Under the pieces are notes generated by a model. The model searched no databases. It was not told the DNA's origin and saw only the letters and a list, made by a program, of their open reading frames with translations. A stretch of 64,000 bases of DNA from Niameybacter massiliensis (lineage in GTDB: Bacteria; Bacillota; Clostridia; Lachnospirales; Cellulosilyticaceae): NCBI RefSeq assembly GCF_001282685.1, contig NZ_LN875035.1:1567572-1631571 (forward strand), given 5' to 3'. The translations under genes were made by a program, and so were the position numbers. The stretch's first letter is position 1. Each line of letters starts with the position of its first letter. Shown here piece after piece: positions 9,655 through 18,138 of the stretch.

Positions 9655-10239
9655 TTATTTTTTTGCACTGATTACTTCATCAATGATACCATAAGCTTTT
9701 GCTTCATGAGCATCCATGAAATAATCTCTTTCTACATCATTTTTAATCTTTTCAAGAGGCTGACCAGTATTTTCTGAAAGCATTTGATTCATTTTAGCTT
9801 TAGTTTTGATAATATGCTGTGCATGAATTTCAATATCTGTAGCTTGGCCTTTAGCGCCACCAAGTGGTTGATGAATCATAATTTCTGCATTTGGAAGAGC
9901 AAATCTTTTTCCTTTAGCTCCCCCTGCAAGTAAGAACGCTCCCATACTTGCTGCCATCCCCATACAAATAGTGGATACATCACATTTGATATATTGCATT
10001 GTATCGTAGATTGCCATACCATCTGAAATAGAGCCACCCGGACTATTAATATAAAGCATAATGTCTTTATCTGGGTCATCTGCTTCTAAGAATAAAAGCT
10101 GTGCAACAATCAAGTTAGCAGTAACTTGATTAACCTCGTCTCCTAAAATGATGATTCTATCTTTTAATAAACGTGAATAAATGTCGTATGAACGTTCTCC
10201 TCTATTGGTTTGTTCTACAACTACTGGAACTAAGCTCAT
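9655..10239 (-). CDS. clpP: ATP-dependent Clp protease proteolytic subunit ClpP
   Basis: 194-residue serine protease that forms the tetradecameric chamber served by ClpX. The catalytic triad is visible: Ser98 in GMAASMGAF, His123 in MIHQPLGG and Asp172 in [10 protein letters not shown]. Length and spacing are canonical. GGGAGG precedes the ATG. The gene follows tig and precedes clpX on the same strand. Confidence 0.98.
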   Translation of the reverse strand: MSLVPVVVEQTNRGERSYDIYSRLLKDRIIILGDEVNQVTANLIVAQLLFLEADDPDKDIMLYINSPGGSISDGMAIYDTMQYIKCDVSTICMGMAASMGAFLLAGGAKGKRFALPNAEIMIHQPLGGAKGQATDIEIHAQHIIKTKAKMNQMLSENTGQPLEKIKNDVERDYFMDAHEAKAYGIIDEVISAKK

Positions 10240-10284
10240 TTTTCACCCTCCCAACGCTTTCTATTTTGCTTTTTTGTATAAATA

Positions 10285-11583
10285 TTATTTTGCTTCTACT
10301 TTTGCTGTTGATGTAATAAGGTCAGCAGCTTTTTGTACTCTAAGGTCTGAACTTAACATTTCTCTTTCGTAAGCACCGAATGATTTTTTAAGTTCTTCTA
10401 CTTCCATTTTGTAACGTGTAGCAAGTTTTTCAACTTCTGCCATTACTTCTTCTTCTGTTACAGTGATTTCTTCAGCTTTAACGATTGCTTCAAGAACTTC
10501 TCTTGAACGTAATTGGAACTCAGCATCTTTTCTGAAGTTTTCACGGAATTTATCCATGTCCATACCTGTAAATTGTAAGTATTGAGCTAACTCAAGACCT
10601 TGTTGACGCATACGCATTTCGAACTCTTTAATGCTTCTATCAACTTGATCTTCAATCATGTTGTTTGGTACTGTAAGTTTTGCATTGTCTACAGCTTGTT
10701 GAATAGCTTGGTTTTCAACTTCTGCTTTGTAGCTAGCTTCTTTTTGTGTTGTAAGTTTTGCCTTAATATCAGCTTTATAATCAGCTAATGTTTCAAATTC
10801 TGAAACGTCTGCTGCGAAATCATCATTGATTGCTGGAAGTTCTTTAACTTTAATTTCTTTAACTGTTACTTTGAACATAGCTGGTTTACCTGCTAAATTT
10901 TCAGCATGATATTCTGCTGGGAATGTAACGTTAACTTCTACTTCTTTACCAATTTCAGCACCTATTAATTGATCTTCGAAGTTATCGATGAATGATTTTG
11001 AACCGATTACAAGTGCATAATCTTCACCTTTACCACCTTCGAATGCTTCACCATCTACGAAACCTTCAAAGTCAATGATTACTTTATCTTGTGGTTGTAC
11101 AGCACGGTCTGTAACTGTAATTTCACGTGAATTTTTTTCTGCTTCAGCATTGATAGCCATATCTACATCTTCATCGCTAACTTCAGCTTTTGCTACTTCT
11201 ACTGTAAGGTTTTTGTACTCACCAAGTTCAACTTCTGGTCTAACTGTGATGTGTGCAATATATTTCATTCCATCTTTTGACATTTCAGCTACTTCAACAT
11301 CTCCTTGGCGAAGACGTGCTGCCATATCAATTTTGTTTTCTTCTACAGCTGTTGCTAATGTTTCATCAATGATGATATCAGCAGCTTTATTGAAGAATAC
11401 TTCTGGACCATACATTTTTTCGATCATCGCTTTAGGTACTTTACCTTTACGGAACCCTGGCATATTGAAATCTTTTTTCATTTCATTATAAGCTTTGTTA
11501 ACTGCACCTGTTACTACTTCTTGGCCAACTTCTACTGTAAGTGATACAATGCTATTTTCTAGTACTTTTACTTCTGTATTCAT
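10285..11583 (-). CDS. tig: Trigger factor, ribosome-bound chaperone
   Basis: 432 residues from the ATG at 11583, which has AAGGAGGATC upstream; in-frame codons further upstream cross that site and are not used. The N-terminal ribosome-binding domain has the signature GFRKGKVP at 43-50. The FKBP-like prolyl isomerase domain follows (about 150-240, DKVIIDFEGFVDGEAFEGG) and then the long helical substrate-binding domain. It captures nascent chains at the ribosome exit. It is first gene of the tig-clpP-clpX block. Confidence 0.97.
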   Translation of the reverse strand: MNTEVKVLENSIVSLTVEVGQEVVTGAVNKAYNEMKKDFNMPGFRKGKVPKAMIEKMYGPEVFFNKAADIIIDETLATAVEENKIDMAARLRQGDVEVAEMSKDGMKYIAHITVRPEVELGEYKNLTVEVAKAEVSDEDVDMAINAEAEKNSREITVTDRAVQPQDKVIIDFEGFVDGEAFEGGKGEDYALVIGSKSFIDNFEDQLIGAEIGKEVEVNVTFPAEYHAENLAGKPAMFKVTVKEIKVKELPAINDDFAADVSEFETLADYKADIKAKLTTQKEASYKAEVENQAIQQAVDNAKLTVPNNMIEDQVDRSIKEFEMRMRQQGLELAQYLQFTGMDMDKFRENFRKDAEFQLRSREVLEAIVKAEEITVTEEEVMAEVEKLATRYKMEVEELKKSFGAYEREMLSSDLRVQKAADLITSTAKVEAK

Positions 11584-11816
11584 TAAAAATGATCCTCCTT
11601 GGATTTTAATATTCATTACGTTTAAGCGTAAATATTGCATTATAAATTAACATTCCGTAATTATAGCATAAAAAATCAAAAAAATCTACTCGTATTCCTT
11701 ATTTGTAAAATTTTATTCAGTAAAGTTCCAAGTATTACATATAGTATGTGCGTATGAATTCATTTATAATCAAGTTATGTGATGTTTTGTACGTACTCAT
11801 AGAAAGGATAACCTTT

Positions 11817-12239
11817 ATGGATGTTAGCTTTAAACACATTTATATGCAAAATATCTCTCCTAAACTTATGGGCATCGATTTGTTCTTAAAGACCAACGAT
11901 GCGCCGTATGACCCAATAGAGGTTGCCCTTATCTTAGGTATGCCAACACAGGAAATAACGGACATAATGAAGGAGCATAGTATTGCTACTATAACACTTG
12001 TTGATTTCTTTACAATTGTGTCTCATGCTTCGAGTTATATATGTAGACTGATACAGCGACAATGGAAATACGCCTTATCGCCAACTTATACACCTGAGAT
12101 GATTGCTTATATCTATGAACTTAGCTTACAAAAAGTTCAAGATGCTTTTCAAACTCTTGGTAAATGCTACATAGCTCCAGATGAAATCATGGATGTGTTC
12201 ACCCACATTCCAACTACAATTCTTGTTTTCGGTAATTAG
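11817..12239 (+). CDS. Hypothetical protein, 140 aa
   Basis: Start chosen at the ATG at 11817 behind AGAAAGGATAA; the in-frame upstream extension has no ribosome binding site. I do not recognise the family. The segment DPIEVALILGMPTQEITDIMKEHSI resembles a small helix-turn-helix, and a second helical stretch is SPTYTPEMIAYIYELSLQKVQDAFQTLG. No signal peptide or membrane helix is present. It stands alone between the divergent tig block and a converging DJ-1-type gene. Confidence 0.65.
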   Translation: MDVSFKHIYMQNISPKLMGIDLFLKTNDAPYDPIEVALILGMPTQEITDIMKEHSIATITLVDFFTIVSHASSYICRLIQRQWKYALSPTYTPEMIAYIYELSLQKVQDAFQTLGKCYIAPDEIMDVFTHIPTTILVFGN

Positions 12240-12262
12240 ACTAAGTGATGGTATGAAGTCGT

Positions 12263-12295
12263 AAGGGCTGTTACAGCGATGCTGTAACAGCCCTT
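12263..12295. terminator. Bidirectional terminator
   Basis: AAGGGCTGTTACAGC and GCTGTAACAGCCCTT form a perfect 15-bp stem with a GAT loop between two converging genes. Confidence 0.88.
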
Positions 12296-12331
12296 GTATT
12301 ATAAATATATCCAAAAAACGGTATCTTTATG

Positions 12332-12874
12332 CTATTTGATAAGCATAGCCCCCTTAATCTCTTCAGCTTTATCCACTCCTTTAACAACTTCAAGTAGCTT
12401 AAGCGCGAATTTCAAAGAGGCCCCAGCCCCAATACCTGTTACAATTTTATTACTTACTACAGTACGTTCTTCACTGTGTGTTGCACCATATAAAAACTGT
12501 TCAAATCCAGGATAACATGTTGCTTTTTCCCCTTCTAAAATTCCAAACTTTCCAAGCACACTTGGCCCCGCACAGATTGCTGCTATCCACTTATCGGCTG
12601 ATTTAAACTCTAACACACGAGCCTTAACAAGTTCACTTGCAAAAAGATTGTCTACACCTGGAAGTCCTCCTGGTAATACAACCATTCCTATCTCATCATA
12701 GTTAATATCTTCTGCTTTTTGATCCATCTGCACTTTTATTCCACGTGCACTTGATACAACATCTCCATCAACACCTGCCATGATGACTTCTACACCACCT
12801 CTTCTTAATATGTCGACTACACTAAGCGCTTCTACTTCTTCGTATCCTGTAGCAAAAAATACAACAACTTTCAT
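12332..12874 (-). CDS. DJ-1/PfpI superfamily protein (YajL/ThiJ-like)
   Basis: 180-residue single-domain protein of the DJ-1 group. The nucleophile-elbow cysteine is Cys101 in AAICAGPSVLG and the partner glutamate is in GYEEVEAL near residue 15. The group is linked to oxidative stress and to repair of reactive carbonyl damage; the specific activity cannot be read here. AGAGGTGACAT precedes the ATG. It is monocistronic by position. Confidence 0.9.
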   Translation of the reverse strand: MKVVVFFATGYEEVEALSVVDILRRGGVEVIMAGVDGDVVSSARGIKVQMDQKAEDINYDEIGMVVLPGGLPGVDNLFASELVKARVLEFKSADKWIAAICAGPSVLGKFGILEGEKATCYPGFEQFLYGATHSEERTVVSNKIVTGIGAGASLKFALKLLEVVKGVDKAEEIKGAMLIK

Positions 12875-13062
12875 TTATGTCACCTCTTCATATAGATTCA
12901 ATTTCTATCCCCTATCTTATCACAGCTAAATCTGCCTCACAACGCATCATGTAGTACAAAATACTATAATTGTCTTATAAAATCTATCTATTTTTTTGTC
13001 TATTTTCTGACTACTTAATATGATACAATGAAGTAAAGATTTATAAGGAGGAGGTAGTAGTT

Positions 13063-13515
13063 ATGGAGATTGAACGTAAATTTTTGATTAAAGAACTTCC
13101 TGACCTCAATGCATATACTTGTAAGAAGATTAAACAAGGATATATTTCTACTGACCCTGTTATTAGAATTCGACAAATGAATGATACTTATTGCGTATGC
13201 CTTAAATCTCAAGGTCATATGATTCGTGAAGAATTTGAACTTGGTATTACAAAAGAACAGTGTGATGCACTGTGGCATAAAGTAGATAATACTCCAGTGG
13301 AAAAAACACGCTACTTTATCCCCCTAGATGGAAACCTTACTGCGGAATTAGATGTGTATGCTGGTCCCTTAGACGGCCTTCTAACTGTTGAAGTAGAATT
13401 TCCATCTCAACTAGAAGCAGCTAACTTCATAGCACCTGGTTGGTTTGGTGCAGATATTACTCACGACAATCGTTATAAAAATAACCATCTTTCACAATAT
13501 GGTTTACCAAAATAG
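13063..13515 (+). CDS. CYTH-domain protein (triphosphate tunnel metalloenzyme)
   Basis: 150 residues beginning with the EXEXK signature (MEIERKF), which binds metal and the triphosphate in CYTH enzymes. Further tunnel residues are visible as VIRIRQ, CVCLKSQG, REEFELGI, EKTRYFIP, ELDVYAG and LTVEVEFPS. Members hydrolyse inorganic triphosphate or thiamine triphosphate, or make cAMP. The small single-domain form more often acts as a tripolyphosphatase, which is inference here. The start has AAGGAGGAGG upstream. Confidence 0.9.
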   Translation: MEIERKFLIKELPDLNAYTCKKIKQGYISTDPVIRIRQMNDTYCVCLKSQGHMIREEFELGITKEQCDALWHKVDNTPVEKTRYFIPLDGNLTAELDVYAGPLDGLLTVEVEFPSQLEAANFIAPGWFGADITHDNRYKNNHLSQYGLPK

Positions 13516-13517
13516 AT

Positions 13518-13560
13518 AAAAGCCCCAACTTACGAGCACAGCTCTTTGTTGGGGCTTTTA
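13518..13560. terminator. Bidirectional terminator
   Basis: AAAAGCCCCAAC and GTTGGGGCTTTT form a 12-bp stem between the CYTH gene and the converging membrane-protein gene. Confidence 0.88.
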
Positions 13561-13561
13561 T

Positions 13562-13957
13562 CTATTTAAATACAGTAAAACCAATAATCATTAACAGTAT
13601 TCCTACTAAAATTATCTCTATAACAGATGAACTATTTTGATCTAATTCATTTTTGTCTCTACGAATTTCATCTGTTTGACTCTTAAAGCTCATACTTCTA
13701 GCATAGAGATATTGAAAGTCTGCCCTTCTGCCCATATCCCCAAATGTGTTTGATCCTCCTATAAAAATATAGACTACACCAGCAATAACAAAACCATCTT
13801 TTAAAGAAAATGTAAAGAATTGTTCTGCCACTAAAATAGCTAAGGAAGTTAGTAAGAATATAATCCCCAATTTTAATATATACTTAAATAATTTTTGCCC
13901 CTTCTTATTCACATATTCCCCCCTTCCTGGTGATAAAATTTTATCTATGCCATCCAT
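13562..13957 (-). CDS. Hypothetical membrane protein, 131 aa
   Basis: Three hydrophobic segments are visible: about 27-44 (LGIIFLLTSLAILVAE), 54-69 (FVIAGVVYIFIGG) and the C-terminal 112-129 (VIEIILVGILLMIIGFTVF). Between the last two is a basic, polar stretch (GRRADFQYLYARSMSFKSQTDEIRRDKNE). I do not recognise the family. GGAG is 9 bases before the ATG. It stands alone. Confidence 0.7.
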   Translation of the reverse strand: MDGIDKILSPGRGEYVNKKGQKLFKYILKLGIIFLLTSLAILVAEQFFTFSLKDGFVIAGVVYIFIGGSNTFGDMGRRADFQYLYARSMSFKSQTDEIRRDKNELDQNSSSVIEIILVGILLMIIGFTVFK

Positions 13958-14127
13958 TAAAGCTCCAACTTTGTATTGTTCCGTCTTTAGTCCAACCTAC
14001 CCTACTTATTACTGCTTAATAACATTATAAAGATATTTTATACAAAATCATTTATACAATTACTCTCTTATAATATCATTATTCTTATCTCTTACCAATA
14101 CAAATCTCTCACTTACTTCAAATAAAA

Positions 14128-14157
14128 AAGAACTGCATTTTAATACTCACAGTTCTT
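14128..14157 (-). terminator. Terminator after the YgjV-like gene
   Basis: AAGAACTG and CAGTTCTT form the stem; on the minus strand it is followed by TTTTTTA. It lies just beyond the stop codon. Confidence 0.75.
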
Positions 14158-14162
14158 CTTAC

Positions 14163-14399
14163 TTAATTTTTCTCTTTGCTAAGTTTATACAATTGATAAG
14201 CATTAATCACTACAATTGCCGCATTAGAAATTACAACTGGATAAGCACCTACTAATACACCATAAATAACAAAAAGTACACATCCTATACTATTAATCAC
14301 TCTAAGCTTGACCATATTAGTCATAAGTAAAGAAATAACTATACCTACTGATGCTGCATAGCCTATCCACTCAATCCATCCACCAAACATATACATCAT
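14163..14399 (-). CDS. Small YgjV-like membrane protein
   Basis: 78 residues with two or three hydrophobic helices (WIEWIGYAASVGIVISLLM, VINSIGCVLFVIYGVLVGAY, VVISNAAIVVINAYQLYKL). Motif order resembles small members of the YgjV inner-membrane family, which have no firm function. Several ATG codons lie at the start; spacing from TAGGA favours the ATG at 14390 (MFGGWIEW), so the first three residues are doubtful. Confidence 0.7.
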   Translation of the reverse strand: MMYMFGGWIEWIGYAASVGIVISLLMTNMVKLRVINSIGCVLFVIYGVLVGAYPVVISNAAIVVINAYQLYKLSKEKN

Positions 14400-14514
14400 C
14401 CTATCTTATTTTTCTAAAGTAACCTCAATCTTAGTATGTGCACTTTTATTGGCGACATGCATAAGGTTTATTAATAGTCTATGATATAATAGAAAATAAA
14501 TAGGGAGGGATTAT

Positions 14515-15189
14515 ATGGAACAACTCTATACTAAATATGGCAAAAAAAATACCTTTATATTTGGGGTTATTATTACATTTATCTTAAGCCTTTTCATAGG
14601 TTTACTTACACAATATTTTAGTCGTACGTTTCGCTTCGAAGACAAAACATTTACACTAATCAAACAGACTAATACACATGCTACTTTTAAAGATTCCTAT
14701 AATAACTTATTAGAAGTAGATAGCGAACCTTATTTATTCAATACCTACAATACACTCCTTCATATTAATTACTTGGATAAAACTATAACTTATAATAGCT
14801 TAGACTTAGATGAAGGCATTATTATCACTTTATCAGATGGATCTATCCACAAAAGAGACGTCTTTGGTATATACCTTACTAATTCTACTCAAACTACGTC
14901 CTCCATACCTACCGAAGTTATTCTTTTAGATAAAACTTTTCATGTATTAAATAATAATCTTTCTACTAGTATTTTAGTATGTTTTAATATCTTAAGCCTT
15001 ATCTTAAACTTAATTGGACTTATGAATATTATTTATCCTGAAATATGCTGGAATATTCGATACTGTATGTCTGTTGACGGTGGAGAACCCTCTGATTTTT
15101 ATATTGTTTCAAGTAGATTGGGTGGTTATCTTTTAATTGGCTTTTCTATCTTTTTTCCTCTTCTTCCTCTATTCACAAGTAACTCTTAA
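14515..15189 (+). CDS. Hypothetical membrane protein, 224 aa
   Basis: I do not recognise this protein. An N-terminal membrane segment (about 14-34, FIFGVIITFILSLFIGLLTQY) is followed by a beta-rich extracytoplasmic region of ~115 residues. Two C-terminal hydrophobic segments follow (about 150-172, SILVCFNILSLILNLIGLM; and 203-220, LLIGFSIFFPLLPLF). The start has TAGGGAGGG upstream and a TATAAT at 14481-14486. Confidence 0.7.
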   Translation: MEQLYTKYGKKNTFIFGVIITFILSLFIGLLTQYFSRTFRFEDKTFTLIKQTNTHATFKDSYNNLLEVDSEPYLFNTYNTLLHINYLDKTITYNSLDLDEGIIITLSDGSIHKRDVFGIYLTNSTQTTSSIPTEVILLDKTFHVLNNNLSTSILVCFNILSLILNLIGLMNIIYPEICWNIRYCMSVDGGEPSDFYIVSSRLGGYLLIGFSIFFPLLPLFTSNS

Positions 15190-15206
15190 TTACCAGAATT
15201 ACTATA

Positions 15207-15243
15207 AGGGTCACAGAATAGCAGAATATCTATCTGTGACCTT
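15207..15243. terminator. Terminator between converging genes
   Basis: AAGGTCACAG-type arms: AGGGTCACAG (15209-15218) pairs with CTGTGACCTT near 15233-15242, flanked by A/T-rich DNA. It separates the membrane-protein gene from the radical SAM operon. Confidence 0.7.
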
Positions 15244-15257
15244 TATACTAAATAATT

Positions 15258-16472
15258 CTATTCTCCACCTAGTAACCTATAATATTTAGGTACCTTTTCT
15301 ATACTACATTTCGCACAATTTTTTTTTGCATAACAATCACACTTAGGCTTGCCACAAGCTTGGTGCATTCTTTGCCATATTTCTTCTATAGGTTCCTTTA
15401 GCACATTACCATAGCTTGCATAAATAAAATCACATGCTCTAAAATTACCTTTATAATCAATATAACTATGCTGTACACCTGCTCCACACCCATACTGTTC
15501 CTCTGATTCTACATATGGAAAGACTGATGTTTTTGGATAGTCTGGGTTATTATTGAAGCATACATGCAGCTGAATAAGTGCCTCTTTTTCTTCTTTTATC
15601 AATACCTCATCTTGTTGTTCTTCTAAGTTTCCACATGGGATAGGTTCTACTATTCTTAGTTCATGAATACCTTCTTTTTTCAAAAACTTTGCAACCTCAT
15701 GAATCTCACCACTTTGTAACATTTCTCTTGTGCAAACCACTTGCCCCATTGTATAAAGTCCTGCATCCTTTGCATGACGAATAGCATCTAATGCAATTTT
15801 GTGTGCCCCTTCATACCCCCTCTTGGCATCATGCTCTTGAGCCTTTGTACTATCAAAGCTAATAGCAACACCAAATAGGCCAGCTTTTTTAAGACTTTCT
15901 GCTCTTTCCTTTGTAAGTCCATATCCATTAGAAAACATAAGTGTCATACTTCTTTTATCTATAGCCTGTATAATTTCTTCTAGATCTTGCCTTACAAGTG
16001 GTTCTCCACCTGTAAACCCTATAATACCTACGCCTAAACGCTGTAATGCTTGTACGATTTGAATCATTTCCTTAGTTGATAAGTCACATTGTGGCTGTCC
16101 CATCATTTCACTTGCACTACAATGCCAACAGTTATACATACATCTTTTAGTTACAGCAACATATGTAGAAATAGGTGCAAGCCTTACCCCTTTAACATGG
16201 TTAGTATAAAACTCAGCCCCTTCTCCAGGTACATTTTGAGCTATACATTTAAATGATTTACTATTTACTGGTGGTAAAAATGCATTAACGATATACTCTC
16301 CATCATGTTTAACAATACGTTCATTTTTAATAACATTTAAAGAACAATTAATTAAGTATTTTAATTTATAATTTGAGTTTTCTTTAAATCTTCTATGCAG
16401 ATAAAAAAAGTTTTCTACTGCCCCTTTACTAAACAGCATCGGTATTATCTTTATCAATGATTTTAATTCCAT
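15258..16472 (-). CDS. Radical SAM/SPASM-type protein
   Basis: 404 residues. The radical SAM cluster motif is Cys111-x3-Cys115-x2-Cys118 (CMYNCWHC), followed by the SAM-binding GFTGGEPL and a TIM-barrel core. The C-terminus carries extra cysteines in SPASM style (YGCGAGVQHSYIDYKGNFRAC..., then CGKPKCDCYAKKNCAKC), suggesting one or two auxiliary Fe-S clusters. The N-terminal ~95 residues form an extra domain. Such proteins modify peptides, cofactors or lipids. It lies 12 bases after a methyltransferase gene and is last in a three-gene operon. Confidence 0.9.
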   Translation of the reverse strand: MELKSLIKIIPMLFSKGAVENFFYLHRRFKENSNYKLKYLINCSLNVIKNERIVKHDGEYIVNAFLPPVNSKSFKCIAQNVPGEGAEFYTNHVKGVRLAPISTYVAVTKRCMYNCWHCSASEMMGQPQCDLSTKEMIQIVQALQRLGVGIIGFTGGEPLVRQDLEEIIQAIDKRSMTLMFSNGYGLTKERAESLKKAGLFGVAISFDSTKAQEHDAKRGYEGAHKIALDAIRHAKDAGLYTMGQVVCTREMLQSGEIHEVAKFLKKEGIHELRIVEPIPCGNLEEQQDEVLIKEEKEALIQLHVCFNNNPDYPKTSVFPYVESEEQYGCGAGVQHSYIDYKGNFRACDFIYASYGNVLKEPIEEIWQRMHQACGKPKCDCYAKKNCAKCSIEKVPKYYRLLGGE

Positions 16473-16484
16473 ATGATCTCCCTC

Positions 16485-17339
16485 TTACTTTCTAAATACA
16501 CCCCATACAAAACTATGGGTAATCTGCTTAATTTTTTCTTTTTTTAACTCTATGGCAAGTTGATGTTGAATACTTTCATCCTTTAAATCTATCATACAGT
16601 CAAAACCTGCTAAGGCACCTGTATGGGTTACCCACCTTACAAGTTTTCTCATATCGTTAAATTGGAAAATCTGCCTTCCTTGCACTACTTTTATCTCTTC
16701 AAAGCCCACACTTCTAAACCATTTACCAAATATATGCTTATTCTTTGGATTAGGTAATGCTAACATAATTTCTTTTATAGCTTTTGGTTGCTTTATAAGT
16801 AGCTTAGGATAGACTTTTCTTATTTCAGGCAAAGTCTCCTTTGTATTCACAATCACCCCAAAAGTCCCTCCTGGCTTCAAAATGCGATGGACTTCTTTAA
16901 TTATCTTATGTGGATTTTGATATTTGATCGCCCAACAACATACAACCATATCAAACCTTCCATCTGGTTGAGTATGCAAGAAACTCAGCATATCTTGCTC
17001 ATAATATATAGCATGCGCAATCTGTTTTTCTCTTGCTTTTGATAACATGCCTCTTGATATATCTACTAAATGAAAATAAGCATTCTTATATTTTCTAGCC
17101 AGTTGTTCACTATTATATCCAGTTCCACATGCAAGATCTAATATACTCTCTACATCTTCATCACTGTTTTCTACTAGCTTTTCTAAAACCTTATCATTAT
17201 GTACATGCATTATCTTTAAAAAATAGTTTTCATAGTAGTCACTCACTTTTGTATACGCTTTTCCTATGTCTTCATAATGTACAATTTTTCTTTGTAATCC
17301 CAACTTTCCTAACCTTTTAATGAGTTCAAAATATTTCAT
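16485..17339 (-). CDS. Class I SAM-dependent methyltransferase, 284 aa
   Basis: A Rossmann-fold methyltransferase of the UbiE/methyltransf_11 type. Motif I is LDLACGTGYN at about 67-76, the acidic loop is HLVDISRGML, and the post-II region is DMVVCCWAIKYQNPHKIIKEVHRILKPGG. The C-terminal ~100 residues are basic and may contact the substrate. Its ATG overlaps the stop of the upstream methyltransferase gene in an ATGA-type junction, so the two are translationally coupled. The substrate is unknown. Confidence 0.88.
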   Translation of the reverse strand: MKYFELIKRLGKLGLQRKIVHYEDIGKAYTKVSDYYENYFLKIMHVHNDKVLEKLVENSDEDVESILDLACGTGYNSEQLARKYKNAYFHLVDISRGMLSKAREKQIAHAIYYEQDMLSFLHTQPDGRFDMVVCCWAIKYQNPHKIIKEVHRILKPGGTFGVIVNTKETLPEIRKVYPKLLIKQPKAIKEIMLALPNPKNKHIFGKWFRSVGFEEIKVVQGRQIFQFNDMRKLVRWVTHTGALAGFDCMIDLKDESIQHQLAIELKKEKIKQITHSFVWGVFRK

Positions 17340-17926
17340 ATCTGCTCCCTCTTTTTCCCTTGATATAGCATTTCAAACGAACTTGGTGCTATAAAGTTTA
17401 TTTCATCAAAATACTTTTCACACAGTTTTCTTAAACCATCTTTCGAAAATCTATGACACTTCTCAAAACACAATAATTCAAAGCACCAGATAATCTTAGC
17501 AATACACTGCTTTCCATTAAACTCCCATATCAGAATTTCTCCCCCAGCTTGTAGATACTCTCTGCTAAGTGCAATAATTTCTTCTGGATTCTTTATATGA
17601 TGTAATGCATCTCTTAGAATTACTCTGTCAAAAGTATTCTTTTTTAATATTCCTTCTAAATCTTGTAGGGTGTTGGCATAAATATGGATATGCTTATTTT
17701 TTCTGCTCACTTGATTGATCATCTCCTGACAAGGATCTACAAGTGTTACATCTGCACCCTTATGTTGTAATAAATTAGCTAAAGTACCAGTTCCTCCACC
17801 TATATCTAAAATCTTCTTTCCTTTTACTGTTCCTAGATGTTTCAAAATCTCTTCATTGGTATCTAACCGAAACCGCTTCATAAAACTATCATAGATACCT
17901 GCATAATTTTTAAATAGATAAGACAT
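17336..17926 (-). CDS. Class I SAM-dependent methyltransferase, 196 aa
   Basis: A second small Rossmann methyltransferase. Motif I is LDIGGGTGTLA at about 40-50, the acidic residue ends VTLVDPCQEM, and motif III is LQAGGEILIWE. A cysteine-rich stretch lies near 140-165 (QCIAKIIWCFELLCFEKCHRF). It is the first gene of the operon. It resembles enzymes that methylate small molecules or quinones rather than DNA or rRNA, but no substrate can be assigned. Confidence 0.87.
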   Translation of the reverse strand: MSYLFKNYAGIYDSFMKRFRLDTNEEILKHLGTVKGKKILDIGGGTGTLANLLQHKGADVTLVDPCQEMINQVSRKNKHIHIYANTLQDLEGILKKNTFDRVILRDALHHIKNPEEIIALSREYLQAGGEILIWEFNGKQCIAKIIWCFELLCFEKCHRFSKDGLRKLCEKYFDEINFIAPSSFEMLYQGKKREQI

Positions 17927-18138
17927 GCCTTCTCCTAACTCCTCATTATCACTCTACTATAAATTGTTTCTTATCTCTATTATATCCTTTCATCACCATC
18001 GCTTCTAATCTATTTAAAATATTTAATCTTTTTGTAAGAATATATAACATGTTATTTTTCACTAGTACTTGATTTATAAATCTTATAATCATAATATAAG
18101 TATGTACTATAATATAAAAATTTAGAAAGAGGAGACCT

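Noticed and set aside
10285-11640. Trigger factor start at 11640
   Set aside because: The extra 19 codons span the ribosome binding site of the ATG at 11583 and lack similarity to trigger factor N-termini.
13015-13278. 87-residue minus-strand ORF opposite the CYTH gene
   Set aside because: It lies in the shadow of a clearly coding gene and has no ribosome binding site.
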